A stretch of 22,011 bases of DNA from a virus, in IMG/VR virus record IMGVR_UViG_3300044546_000409, positions 1-22,011 of that record. The stretch is one strand, 5' to 3'. Both the position numbers and the translations under genes were made by a program. Shown in pieces: positions 9,008 to 16,294 of this stretch (positions are counted from its first letter, which is position 1; each line of letters starts with the position of its first letter). Below the pieces are notes generated by a model. That model did no database searches and was not told the DNA's origin. It saw only the letters and a program-made list of their open reading frames with translations.

Positions 9008-9286
9008 TTAAAACCAAAGCCTGCGTGGGTTTTGCGGGGAGACTTCCGAAGCCGCAAATACAGGGTTCATCTCGTTCTTCCAAGCCATGTTAACATGATA
9101 TCCTGGCAGAACAATAGGGGGGCCATCTTCGCTCTCTTGGTCGATTAGAGTGCCGATGTCGTCAATAGCGTCGCCTTCATTCGGGCAAGGGACGCCTTCA
9201 TAGAATTGAAAACCTGCGTCGAGGCATGTTTGAAGAAAAGCATCTCTATCGTCAAAGCGATGGAAAGAGTAGATATATTTACTCAT
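9008..9286 (-). CDS. Small conserved phage protein between the decorated tube genes
   Basis: This 92-residue protein has a start that overlaps the stop of the preceding tube-like gene by four bases (ATGA), so the two are translationally coupled. No signal peptide or membrane segment is visible. The sequence opens YIYSFHRFDDRDAFLQTC, has an acidic middle (DAIDDIGTLID), then VLPGYHVNMAWK and a Pro-rich end (SPQNPRR). I recognise the layout, an N-terminal strand with FxDRxxFL, a DxIG segment and a GxHVN motif, as one common in phage genomes beside adhesin-type genes, but I know no assigned function. Its coupling to an adhesin-bearing tube copy suggests a role with that module, perhaps as chaperone or attached subunit. 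That is inference. Confidence 0.75.
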   Translation of the reverse strand: MSKYIYSFHRFDDRDAFLQTCLDAGFQFYEGVPCPNEGDAIDDIGTLIDQESEDGPPIVLPGYHVNMAWKNEMNPVFAASEVSPQNPRRLWF

Positions 9287-11679
9287 GTGACTAGCGCTTT
9301 CAACTCTGCGTCTGAATAATAGTAGTTGCTAAGGGCGGCGCTACGTGCCCATCCTGCTGCGAAATTTGCGGCTAACCAAGGTGAACTTAACACAGCGAAA
9401 GTCGTCATCAAAGGATATCCCTGGTTGGGTACGAGGCGAGTATTGTTGTTAAGGCCGAATCTAGCACCGCTGTAATTTATAGAAACAGCCGCTCTATTTA
9501 TTTGAAGTTCAGTATTGAGCGATAAAGAGGCGCCTACGCCATTTGTGTTCACTCTATAGTTGAACGCACTTGTGAGATAACTCGTATTGTCGAACGATCC
9601 CGCCGCCATTCCAAAGAATACGGCGCCCCCTTGTGAATTGCTAGGCGATATAAAATCAAGAGAGTATGTATATCCGCTTGACGATTGAAACCAAGGCGCG
9701 TTGGCAGCGAGGTCGTATGTCAAACGATCAGCGGCGCGGGTTACAGTGGCGCCTGAAGTTCTAATAGGGCTTGTAGCGAACGAGCCCAATTCAAGTTGTG
9801 GAAGACCGACGCGAAGCGTGAAGTCAGCCACGCCGCTCGTTGTAATACGGGTAAGATTGCCGACAGATGTCGTAGTGCCGAGAACCCGTGCGTGAGTGAC
9901 ACGCTGAGTTCTAAGTGCGGCATTAGTAGGGGTGAAAGCAGTAAAAGACGAGCCGCTGCTGTCCGTCACGCTAATCCGCATTTCAGATACGTTAGTAAGA
10001 GAACCACCTGCTAATTTGAAATAAGAGGCTGTTGTCCAGCTTTCTCCTGTAGATGCAGTAGTTGTATAGCCCCCCATCATGCTTATATCTATTATAGCGG
10101 CGCCAGAAGTTGTGAATCGGTAGTCAATAAACTCTATACCATCCTCTGTTCCTATAGAAACGATTGTTTTAAGGGTGACGTTACCGCCCGCGCCCGTAGT
10201 TGACCATCCTGTGGATGGGTCAGTGCCAGGAGTGCCTGCGACTGCGCCCACCATTGTATTGTTTCTGATAGAATTTACCCGGCTTGGTTCACAGAGCAGA
10301 CCTCGCACCGCCAACCCACTTGGGTCGTAATCAACTCGCGCCACACCCGCACTCGCAACAGTCAGAACACCTGTGCTGCTGAAATAGGTGGCGTTACTAG
10401 CGCGGCTGAAGGTCCAGCCAGAAGGCACGCCAGACAAAAAATTGAACACCTCAGTCCGAGGGACAACGTTGCTTGCTTGAATGAAAAGGGAAGTAGAACC
10501 CTGCGCTGGATTAATTGATAGAGGGGCCAAGGCAATAAACGGCAAAGTCAGTGTCACACCGCCTTCTACACCGTCGTCAATATCGCCCCCGGAGTATTTG
10601 ATACGCGGCAGAACGAGGTTGATGAATTGCGTGTCTTGGTCAAGCACGTCTTTATTTTGTAGGCGGATAACCAAACTAGATTCAACTTGGTCTACGAACT
10701 TATTAAGTGCGCTTGCATCAGAGAAAAGAACCGTGATGGTCCCGGTCACGTCCGCGTATCTGCCAAACAAGATATCAGGAACGATGTTGGAGCCGACAAC
10801 TTGAGAAGAAGCCATGTTGTTGTTGAGGGTGATTTCCGCAGCCGTCACGAGGCCTAGAACCTGTCCTCCTTCAAACAACGCGCCATTTACCGCAGCAAAA
10901 GGCGTTGTCTGCGGCGCTTCTGAGTAAACTGAGGCAACCGTAGTAGAAGAAAATATGGTTGCGTCTTGCCCTAAAACACCAAAGGTCAAGGAAGCAAGGC
11001 CAGAGGCGGGGATAGAAAAAGTGACTTGGTTTATACGGACGCCGCGAAACTGCTGATATAGGTTCCTGTCAGTCAACCAACGCTCGAAGGTGAAAGAGCG
11101 GTATGTGTTGCCGATAGAAACTTTACGGCCTACTTCATAAATCCGAGCAACCGAGACAGATGCCGCCGTTGTCGTAATCGTATTTGGCTCAACTTCAATC
11201 GTAGAAGCAGTGACACTCAATACTGTGAGGTATTCACCGCTAAAGCCAGAGACGGGACCGGGGTTTGTTACGACAAAAAATACGTCGCCAACCGTAATTC
11301 CGCTGGTAAGAAAATCAAAAGAAGAAGTTAGCGAAGTGATCTTATTGGCAGTAGAGTCGATGCTGATATTGAGGGTAGTAGACACAGGGGTAATATTAGC
11401 CCAAGTGCCCCCTATAACTGCCTCTAGGAAATCATCCCATGACTGCTCAGATATATCACCGTTCACTTCGCCAGCTACGGAGCGATACCCGTGCCTCGCG
11501 TCTTGGCGCATACGGTCTGTTTTACGTTCTTCGGATTGGTAAATTTCTTTTTGTAGGTTTAGTGAAAAGCCAACGTCGCGAACTTTTTTGAAAGCGCGGC
11601 CAGTTGGGGTCGAGCCAAAAACGACTTCAGACGTGTATCCGTATTCTACAAGTGATCCAGCCGCAATACTGCCACTCAT
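9283..11679 (-). CDS. Tail tube-like protein with C-terminal adhesin/lectin-like extension (copy 2)
   Basis: This 798-residue protein has a tube domain at residues 1 to about 397 closely related to the main tube protein (MSGSIAAGSL, NLQKEIYQSEER, MRQD-RHGYRS, QSWDDF, NLYQQFRGVR, ILFGR-ADVTGTITVLF). From about residue 400 it carries the same type of extension as copy 3: WTFSRASNAT, GVLTVASAGVARVDYDP, EPSR, LPQLELG, SGATVTRAADRLTY, then a beta-rich LamG-like end with YYYSDAELKAL. The two extensions match best at their ends and differ most in the middle, as expected for fast-evolving receptor-binding surfaces. ATG at 11679 has a GGGGAGTAGG ribosome site. A strong hairpin separates it from the main tube gene. 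Decorated minor tube subunit is my preferred reading. Confidence 0.83.
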   Translation of the reverse strand: MSGSIAAGSLVEYGYTSEVVFGSTPTGRAFKKVRDVGFSLNLQKEIYQSEERKTDRMRQDARHGYRSVAGEVNGDISEQSWDDFLEAVIGGTWANITPVSTTLNISIDSTANKITSLTSSFDFLTSGITVGDVFFVVTNPGPVSGFSGEYLTVLSVTASTIEVEPNTITTTAASVSVARIYEVGRKVSIGNTYRSFTFERWLTDRNLYQQFRGVRINQVTFSIPASGLASLTFGVLGQDATIFSSTTVASVYSEAPQTTPFAAVNGALFEGGQVLGLVTAAEITLNNNMASSQVVGSNIVPDILFGRYADVTGTITVLFSDASALNKFVDQVESSLVIRLQNKDVLDQDTQFINLVLPRIKYSGGDIDDGVEGGVTLTLPFIALAPLSINPAQGSTSLFIQASNVVPRTEVFNFLSGVPSGWTFSRASNATYFSSTGVLTVASAGVARVDYDPSGLAVRGLLCEPSRVNSIRNNTMVGAVAGTPGTDPSTGWSTTGAGGNVTLKTIVSIGTEDGIEFIDYRFTTSGAAIIDISMMGGYTTTASTGESWTTASYFKLAGGSLTNVSEMRISVTDSSGSSFTAFTPTNAALRTQRVTHARVLGTTTSVGNLTRITTSGVADFTLRVGLPQLELGSFATSPIRTSGATVTRAADRLTYDLAANAPWFQSSSGYTYSLDFISPSNSQGGAVFFGMAAGSFDNTSYLTSAFNYRVNTNGVGASLSLNTELQINRAAVSINYSGARFGLNNNTRLVPNQGYPLMTTFAVLSSPWLAANFAAGWARSAALSNYYYSDAELKALVT

Positions 11680-11710
11680 TTCCTACTCCCCGCATCCCGC
11701 CACTAAGCCC

Positions 11711-11746
11711 TGTCGATGGCAAAGAGTTGCCCCTTTGCCATCGACA
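11711..11746. other. Strong intercistronic hairpin, 14-bp perfect stem, no U-tract
   Basis: TGTCGATGGCAAAG (11711-11724) is exactly complementary to CTTTGCCATCGACA (11733-11746), with an 8-base loop. In minus-strand mRNA it forms ten bases after the stop of the main tube gene and 31 bases before the next start. No T-run follows on either strand, so it is not a classical terminator. It could be an RNase processing site, a 3'-end stabiliser or a partial attenuator that keeps the decorated copies below the main tube protein. Confidence 0.8.
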
Positions 11747-11755
11747 AGAACCCCA

Positions 11756-12955
11756 TTAGGCATTACCGCGTTGAATAGAAATAGACGAAGTGCCCTGCGT
11801 GACATTGGCAGCGATAGGCTTCAGCGCCACGAAAGGCATGGTCACTGTGATGCCAGTATCAGGGCTGTCATCAACGTCACCGCCGCTATACTTGATACGG
11901 GGCAACACGATGCTTACAAACTCCGTAGTGCTGTCAAGCGCATCCTTGTTCTGTAGACGGATAATCAACGTAGTTTCCGTCTCGGTCACAAACTTGCTGT
12001 GCATGTCCGGGCTGGTGAACAGCACCGTAATCGTGCCGCTTACGTCAGCGAAACGACCGAAAAGAATATCAGGGGTCAGGTCGGTGCCGATGACCTGCGG
12101 CCCCGCCAAAGTGTTGTTGATAGAAATTTCGGCGGCGGTCACGAGGCCAAGAACAACGCCACCTTCATGAATTTCGCCGTTTACTGCGGCGAACGGGGTG
12201 GTCTGCGGGGTCGCGGTGTAGCCAGAAGCGACAGTGGTGGAGGAGAACGAGGTGCCGTCGCGGCCAACGACACTGAAGGTCGCCGTGACCATGCCAGAAG
12301 CCGGGATGGAAATAGTCATCTGGCTCATACGGACGCCACGGAACTGCTGGTATAGGTTGCGGTCTGACAACCAACGCTCAATGGTGAAAGAGCGATAGGT
12401 GTTGCCGATGGCAACCTTGCGGCCTGCAACCGAGATAGTAGCAGAAGCGGTAGCCGTGGTCCCGATAGTGCCGGGCTCAACCTCGATGGTGGACACGCCG
12501 ACGCTCAGTGCGGTGAAGAAGCGATCAGTCAGACCCGCCACTGCGGGGGTTGCGGTGATTGCGAAAACGTCGCCAACGCGAACTCCAAGCGTCGGAAAGT
12601 TGGCCGAGCCCACCGTAATACGGTTGGTGGCAGAGTTGGAAGCGACGCTGGAGAAAGGAGCCGAAGCGCCGGTTGCCCAAGTGCCGCCCATGATGGCCTG
12701 GATAAAGTCATCCCAAGACTGCTGAGAAAGCTCGCCAACAATGTCGCCGGTGACGGAGCGATAGCCGTGGCGCACATCTTGGCGCATACGGTCAGAGCGA
12801 CGCTCCTCCGACTGATATGCTTCCTTCTGAAGGTTGACAGAAAAAGACACATCGCGGATTCGCTGAAAAGCAGAACTGACAGGGGTAGAGCCGAAACTCA
12901 CTTCCGCAATATACCCTAGTTCAGTAAGCGAACCCGCTGCAATTGAACCGCTCAT
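11756..12955 (-). CDS. Major tail tube protein
   Basis: This 399-residue protein is the main structural subunit of the tail tube, of the phage tail tube (Phage_tube_2-like) type. It shows the family's layout: an N-terminal strand region (MSGSIAAGSL), NLQKE, MRQDVRHGYRSVTGD, QSWDDFIQAIMGGTW, a central beta-rich insertion, NLYQQFRGVRMSQM, then a second beta half with ILFGRFADVSGTITVLF. It ends right after QGTSSISIQ with no extension, unlike its two paralogues downstream. It follows the tail terminator gene after 101 bases that hold a promoter-like element and two hairpins, and has a good AGGAG ribosome site. By eye its codons use C or G at third positions more than those of the paralogues, as expected for the most highly expressed copy. 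Confidence 0.88.
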   Translation of the reverse strand: MSGSIAAGSLTELGYIAEVSFGSTPVSSAFQRIRDVSFSVNLQKEAYQSEERRSDRMRQDVRHGYRSVTGDIVGELSQQSWDDFIQAIMGGTWATGASAPFSSVASNSATNRITVGSANFPTLGVRVGDVFAITATPAVAGLTDRFFTALSVGVSTIEVEPGTIGTTATASATISVAGRKVAIGNTYRSFTIERWLSDRNLYQQFRGVRMSQMTISIPASGMVTATFSVVGRDGTSFSSTTVASGYTATPQTTPFAAVNGEIHEGGVVLGLVTAAEISINNTLAGPQVIGTDLTPDILFGRFADVSGTITVLFTSPDMHSKFVTETETTLIIRLQNKDALDSTTEFVSIVLPRIKYSGGDVDDSPDTGITVTMPFVALKPIAANVTQGTSSISIQRGNA

Positions 12956-12964
12956 GTTGTTCTC

Positions 12965-12998
12965 CTAAGAACTTAGGGCGGCAAAAATGCGTTGCCGC
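12965..12998 (-). promoter_or_regulatory. 5'-leader hairpins before the major tube gene
   Basis: Two inverted repeats lie in the leader. GCGGCAA (12978-12984) pairs with TTGCCGC (12992-12998) across a 7-base loop, and CTAAG (12965-12969) pairs with CTTAG (12972-12976), which in the mRNA touches the AGGAG ribosome site. They could stabilise the 5' end or tune initiation of a highly expressed structural gene. Neither is followed by a T-run in the direction of transcription, so I do not read them as a terminator. Confidence 0.5.
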
Positions 12999-13019
12999 TA
13001 AAAAATATATACCTTTCCA

Positions 13020-13049
13020 CGTATAATTGAATGGTTCCTAGCAAGTCAA
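13020..13049 (-). promoter_or_regulatory. Sigma70-like promoter candidate for the tail tube operon
   Basis: On the minus strand TTGACT (13049-13044) and TATACG (13025-13020) are separated by 18 bases, about 65 bases upstream of the tube start. The -35 matches 5 of 6 consensus bases and the -10 matches 4 of 6. It lies in one of the few non-coding gaps in the left part. Start site unverified. Confidence 0.4.
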
Positions 13050-13056
13050 TGCGTGC

Positions 13057-13467
13057 TTAAGTGGGGGCGTAGGAGAACCAAGGAACAGTCAGTCGGATAC
13101 GCCAGAACGGGCCTTCTCGGTCATTCGACGCCATGCTCGGCGTGGCTTCGATGTTGACTGAAATTGAGTCGCTTGTCAGGACAAGGCCGCGATAGAAATG
13201 CGCCCTGATCCTCTCCGCCAAGTCAGAAGCCGGATTGGGGCCTTGGTCTTGGGGCGCATAAACATCAACCTGATAGACGCCGCTCTCGAAATCCATGGCG
13301 CTCCTGTGGTTGGCGGCAGGGCGCGTCGGTGCTGGTAAGAAGTTCACCCGCAAATGGATTTCCGTAGTCTTGGGCGTAAAAGATACGTTCTCCCACGCCA
13401 CACTAGGAAGCGAAGAAAGGCTGTTGAGACGCGCGTTCAGGGCGTTACGGATTGACTTCAAACTCAT
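13057..13467 (-). CDS. Tail terminator protein (DUF4128-like)
   Basis: This 136-residue protein caps the growing tail tube and joins it to the neck. The N-terminal helix (MSLKSIRNALNARLNSL), the WENVSFTP strand, the LRVNFLPA segment, a GVYQVDVYAP strand, a helix (DLAERIRAHFYRG) and the final WRIRLTVPWF strand match the alpha/beta pattern of DUF4128 and gpU-like terminators. Its start overlaps the preceding stop by four bases (ATGA). The length fits the family. Position between the gp10-like gene and the tube gene supports the call. Confidence 0.85.
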   Translation of the reverse strand: MSLKSIRNALNARLNSLSSLPSVAWENVSFTPKTTEIHLRVNFLPAPTRPAANHRSAMDFESGVYQVDVYAPQDQGPNPASDLAERIRAHFYRGLVLTSDSISVNIEATPSMASNDREGPFWRIRLTVPWFSYAPT

Positions 13468-13949
13468 CGAACTGTCCTAGCCACGCGGGCCGCATTGGAG
13501 ACGAGAGAGGGCCACGCCTTGGCATTAACGCGCATCATGCCGTAGGGGGCTTGGAAAGAGAACTTAGAGGGTAGCGTTTTGACTCGGCGTTCGTTGTCAA
13601 ACTTATACCCGCCAAATTCCAATTTACCAATATATCCTACCGTATTAACAAGGTAGAGCGTGGTGTGGACACGAGGGGAATAGAGCGCGTAATTAGCAGC
13701 CGCGTCCCGAGAAGTCGCTTCGCCTGTTGGGTCTAAGCGACCGGCATTAGAATTTAGATTGGTATCAAATCCAGCGACCCACCCGCCTCTTGCCTGACCT
13801 ACGCTATCAGGGTCGTGCATACCAAAGGGAAGGTCAATCGGCGTGGCTTTGATGATGTTCGTGGCGAGTTTAGTCGCAGCGCCAGAAACCGTCTTAGCAA
13901 GTCGGCGTTCCGTCCTTTGGGCGAAATTAGCAACTTGCTGTGCGAACAT
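13464..13949 (-). CDS. HK97 gp10-like neck/tail completion protein
   Basis: This 161-residue protein belongs by pattern to the HK97-gp10-like morphogenesis family, found between head-closure and tail-terminator genes and acting at the head-tail junction. An N-terminal helix (FAQRTERRLAKTV) is followed by TPIDLPFGMHDP, GQARGGWVAGFD, a LEFGGYKF turn and the near-C-terminal PYGMMRVNAKAWPSLV. The order of a helix, a G-x-x-R-G-x-W motif, an E-x-G-G turn and a P-x-G-M-x-R motif is typical. Its ATG overlaps the preceding stop by one base (TAATG). No membrane or signal segment is visible. Confidence 0.82.
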   Translation of the reverse strand: MFAQQVANFAQRTERRLAKTVSGAATKLATNIIKATPIDLPFGMHDPDSVGQARGGWVAGFDTNLNSNAGRLDPTGEATSRDAAANYALYSPRVHTTLYLVNTVGYIGKLEFGGYKFDNERRVKTLPSKFSFQAPYGMMRVNAKAWPSLVSNAARVARTVR

Positions 13950-14326
13950 TATTTTTGAGCCAAAAGTCGATACATGACGACTGTGCCACTTTCTGGTATC
14001 GCCTGCACTCGTGTAATCTTATACGGCTCAGTAGTTGACACAGGGGAGCCGATTGTCATCCCTGGCTTTGGTGCGAACGCCGCGCCACTGGCAGTTAAAT
14101 AAATTTCGACTTCAGAGGTTTCAGCAAACTCGGGGTCATCAAAACGACTATCACGCGAAAAAGATTTTCCGCGTAAATCTTGTGTCGCCGTGCTTGCAGT
14201 GACCGACCCTGTTGACGGGTTAAATACCTGATCGCCCTGTCTCGATACTCGGAAAACATCGCCATATTTTTGAAGTAGGCGAAGACCTGTTCCGTCACGA
14301 AGCCGTTCAAAAATACTAGCGCTCAT
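13949..14326 (-). CDS. Head closure / neck protein
   Basis: I place the start at ATG 14326 (MSASIFERLR), which overlaps the stop of the adaptor gene as ATGA; a longer reading from 14362 is possible but has no better ribosome site. The 125-residue product is mostly beta: DVFRVSRQGDQVFNP, TQDLRGKSFSRDSR, ETSEVEIYLTASG, PKPGMTIG, then YKITRVQAIPESG and a VMYRLLAQ end. This fits the small beta-barrel head-completion (stopper) proteins that seal the portal after DNA packaging. The assignment relies on fold pattern plus neighbours. Confidence 0.75.
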   Translation of the reverse strand: MSASIFERLRDGTGLRLLQKYGDVFRVSRQGDQVFNPSTGSVTASTATQDLRGKSFSRDSRFDDPEFAETSEVEIYLTASGAAFAPKPGMTIGSPVSTTEPYKITRVQAIPESGTVVMYRLLAQK

Positions 14327-14814
14327 GTCCTGACGATCTGTGGAAAACCAAGGGGTTGGCAAATAGGTTTTAGGATGAACTCAATGTCCCGAAATAGGGG
14401 CAAAGACCTCGCCCTAGAATCATACTTCACACGAATTGGCCCGATCTGTTCTTCGAGAACGGAATCGCTGCGCGTCAAATCAGGGATAAGATTCTCCCCA
14501 TTACGTGACCGAAGTGCTAAAGCGCACACCGCATCTTTCAATTCTTTTGGAATCTCGCTCTCATCAACTGTCCAGCCATCGCGGCGAACAGCATATGCGC
14601 GGGGCCAAGAAAGGGCCTGATTTTCTGTCTTTTTGAGCCCGATCCAGCGTTCGTAATACGCTCCTTCAATATAGCGCATAGCCTTCATAATATCCGCGTC
14701 CGCTGATACCGGAGGAGCAAGGCCATAGAGACGCGCGTATGCTGCAACATCCGCGCCTAGAACGTATGTCTGTGAATTGGTTTTACCCGAACCATCTTCA
14801 AGAATAAGAGCCAT
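14323..14814 (-). CDS. Head-tail adaptor, DnaT-like domain
   Basis: This 163-residue protein matches the phage adaptor family often annotated as a DnaT-like ssDNA-binding protein, which attaches to the portal ring. Typical parts are an N-terminal EDGSGKTNSQTYV (E-x-G-x-x-x-x-S-x-Y), a helical core (DIMKAMRYIEGAYYERWIG), LSWPRAYAVRRDGW, then PKELKDAVCALALR and the closing IGPIRVKYDSRA. I place the start at ATG 14814 (MALILEDG), with a GGGGTGA ribosome site; a GTG nine bases upstream at 14823 would add MKV. It opens the structural run and sits 32 bases after the glycosyltransferase stop. Confidence 0.83.
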   Translation of the reverse strand: MALILEDGSGKTNSQTYVLGADVAAYARLYGLAPPVSADADIMKAMRYIEGAYYERWIGLKKTENQALSWPRAYAVRRDGWTVDESEIPKELKDAVCALALRSRNGENLIPDLTRSDSVLEEQIGPIRVKYDSRARSLPLFRDIEFILKPICQPLGFPQIVRT

Positions 14815-14846
14815 GACTTTCACCCCATCCGAAGGTTCGGGTTATA

Positions 14847-15590
14847 TCAATTTCCACCAGACTTTACAAAGGCGTCTCGTTCGTCAAGCCAAATAGCATC
14901 GGCTTCAGGCGAGATTGTGTTGCCCATCCAAGGGCCGCCTAGCGTATAGTGAGCGATCTTCGCCGTTTGGATATCATAACCCGGCTCACCGATAAGCGCA
15001 TTCCATTCTTGAGGAAGCGCGCCGATGTGCTTGTCTGGGTCTTTAATCCAGTCAAACCGATGTAAATCCCGCCCAGGCACCGAATTGATATGTGCAAGGT
15101 TCAAGCAATCATTTGCAAAATGATTGCAGTTGAATGCCATGACTGAGGACCAATTCTTGAAACTGTAGCTAGTCTGGATTTGACCATCCATCTTTAGCAG
15201 AGTGGATGGATTATACTGGTGCTTGACGCACATCACTGCATACTTGCTTTCTAGCAAGTCAAACAGTTTTGCAATATCGTCTAAGAACAGGACATCGCAA
15301 TCGACAAAGACGGCCCATCCTGCATAGCCATATTTTGCTCTATGCAGGATTGGAGTCAAAAACCGGCTGATCGCGAACTCTGTTGCCTGTGGGGCTTCTG
15401 AAATCACGTCCCACAGTTTGCCTTCTCGCGTTTCAGTCTGACGCCAAATCATCCCTTGATCGCGCAAGTCGTTAATTTTGAGAGGGACAACGCTGACCGG
15501 CACAGAGGCCCGCCGCTTCAAACTGAACTCTGCTACTTTATACGCTTCGACTTCTCGGCTGTCGTAGCCCATATAAATGGTCGGCACCAT
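14847..15590 (-). CDS. Glycosyltransferase (GT-A type, DxD motif)
   Basis: This 247-residue protein probably transfers a sugar from a nucleotide-sugar donor. The N-terminal TIYMGYDSREVEAYKVAEFS is a typical Rossmann-like opening. The metal-binding DxD lies in FVDCDVLFLDD (D97, D99), followed by KLFDLLESKYAVMCVKH and a late HYTLGGPWMG segment with the Gly/Trp-rich acceptor-side pattern seen in GT8-like phage and bacterial enzymes. ATG at 15590 overlaps the methyltransferase stop as TGATG, so the two genes are coupled. No signal peptide or membrane helix is seen, so it should act in the cytoplasm. Acceptor unknown: virion protein, host surface glycan or modified base. Confidence 0.8.
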   Translation of the reverse strand: MVPTIYMGYDSREVEAYKVAEFSLKRRASVPVSVVPLKINDLRDQGMIWRQTETREGKLWDVISEAPQATEFAISRFLTPILHRAKYGYAGWAVFVDCDVLFLDDIAKLFDLLESKYAVMCVKHQYNPSTLLKMDGQIQTSYSFKNWSSVMAFNCNHFANDCLNLAHINSVPGRDLHRFDWIKDPDKHIGALPQEWNALIGEPGYDIQTAKIAHYTLGGPWMGNTISPEADAIWLDERDAFVKSGGN

Positions 15591-16294
15591 CAATCCCACC
15601 CAAGAATAAAATCGTCAACGACGCGCTGCTTAACCGTGGCGCCCCAAGACAAAAGCAATTCGAGTGCCGCATACTGCTTCCACTCAAAAATATCCCACGG
15701 CTTTTGCTCGATACAAATAATAGGCTTGCACCGCCGGATCGTGCCTTCAGCACCAAGAACGATGGGATATTCATACCCCTCTACGTCCATCTTGATCGCG
15801 CTTACAAAAGGATGGTTCTCTGCATCGAGCGTAGTTAAAGGCACGGTGTAGTTGATGGACGACGCCTCTCGCTTTGCGGTATCTTCCGAGGCGACATGAG
15901 TGCCCGATGTAACTTCGGGGCGATACTCCATGACCACTTCGCCAATTGCATTGCCGAGAGCCACACGCCGTAGTTCGACATTAGGCGTAGGCTTCTCTGG
16001 ATGCTCAATGGTATTGAGCATAAAGCACCGCTGGTTAATCTCGATAGGCTCGTAGGCCACAACGCGGTCAAAAGCACGGGCGAAGTGCATAGACCACATA
16101 CCGACATTGCCACCTACGTCCAGCACTAGGTTGCGCCGATTGGTGGGAGTGTGGTTGAGCATGGCGACTAAGGTATGAAGCTGGTAACTCCCTTCTCCCT
16201 TGCTGTTCCGCTTAGCAGCACCTTCAAGGAAAGGAAGAAGGTGTTCCTCTGTGGCGGGAAGCCAAATTCCCGCCACCTTCTTGATATCTGTCAT
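15590..16294 (-). CDS. FkbM-family SAM-dependent methyltransferase
   Basis: This 234-residue protein should transfer a methyl group from S-adenosylmethionine, usually to a sugar hydroxyl in this family. Motif I is NLVLDVGGNVGMWSMHFAR (residues 55-73), followed by VVAYEPIEINQRCF with the acidic residue that contacts SAM. The family hallmark IKMDVEGYE is at 167-175, followed by PIICIEQKP. Its ATG overlaps the upstream glycosyltransferase stop by one base (TAATG), and its own stop overlaps the next glycosyltransferase start, so the three genes form one translationally coupled cassette. O-methylation of a transferred sugar is the natural inference; the substrate is unknown. Confidence 0.88.
   Translation of the reverse strand: MTDIKKVAGIWLPATEEHLLPFLEGAAKRNSKGEGSYQLHTLVAMLNHTPTNRRNLVLDVGGNVGMWSMHFARAFDRVVAYEPIEINQRCFMLNTIEHPEKPTPNVELRRVALGNAIGEVVMEYRPEVTSGTHVASEDTAKREASSINYTVPLTTLDAENHPFVSAIKMDVEGYEYPIVLGAEGTIRRCKPIICIEQKPWDIFEWKQYAALELLLSWGATVKQRVVDDFILGWD

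Noticed and set aside
11711-11746. Classical rho-independent terminator after the major tube gene
   Set aside because: The stem is strong, but no T-run follows on either strand and the operon clearly continues downstream; kept only as a hairpin.
11588-12725. Plus-strand frames over the tube genes (11588-11956, 11790-12170, 11999-12355, 12399-12725)
   Set aside because: All are antisense to the well-supported tube protein frames and have no family resemblance.
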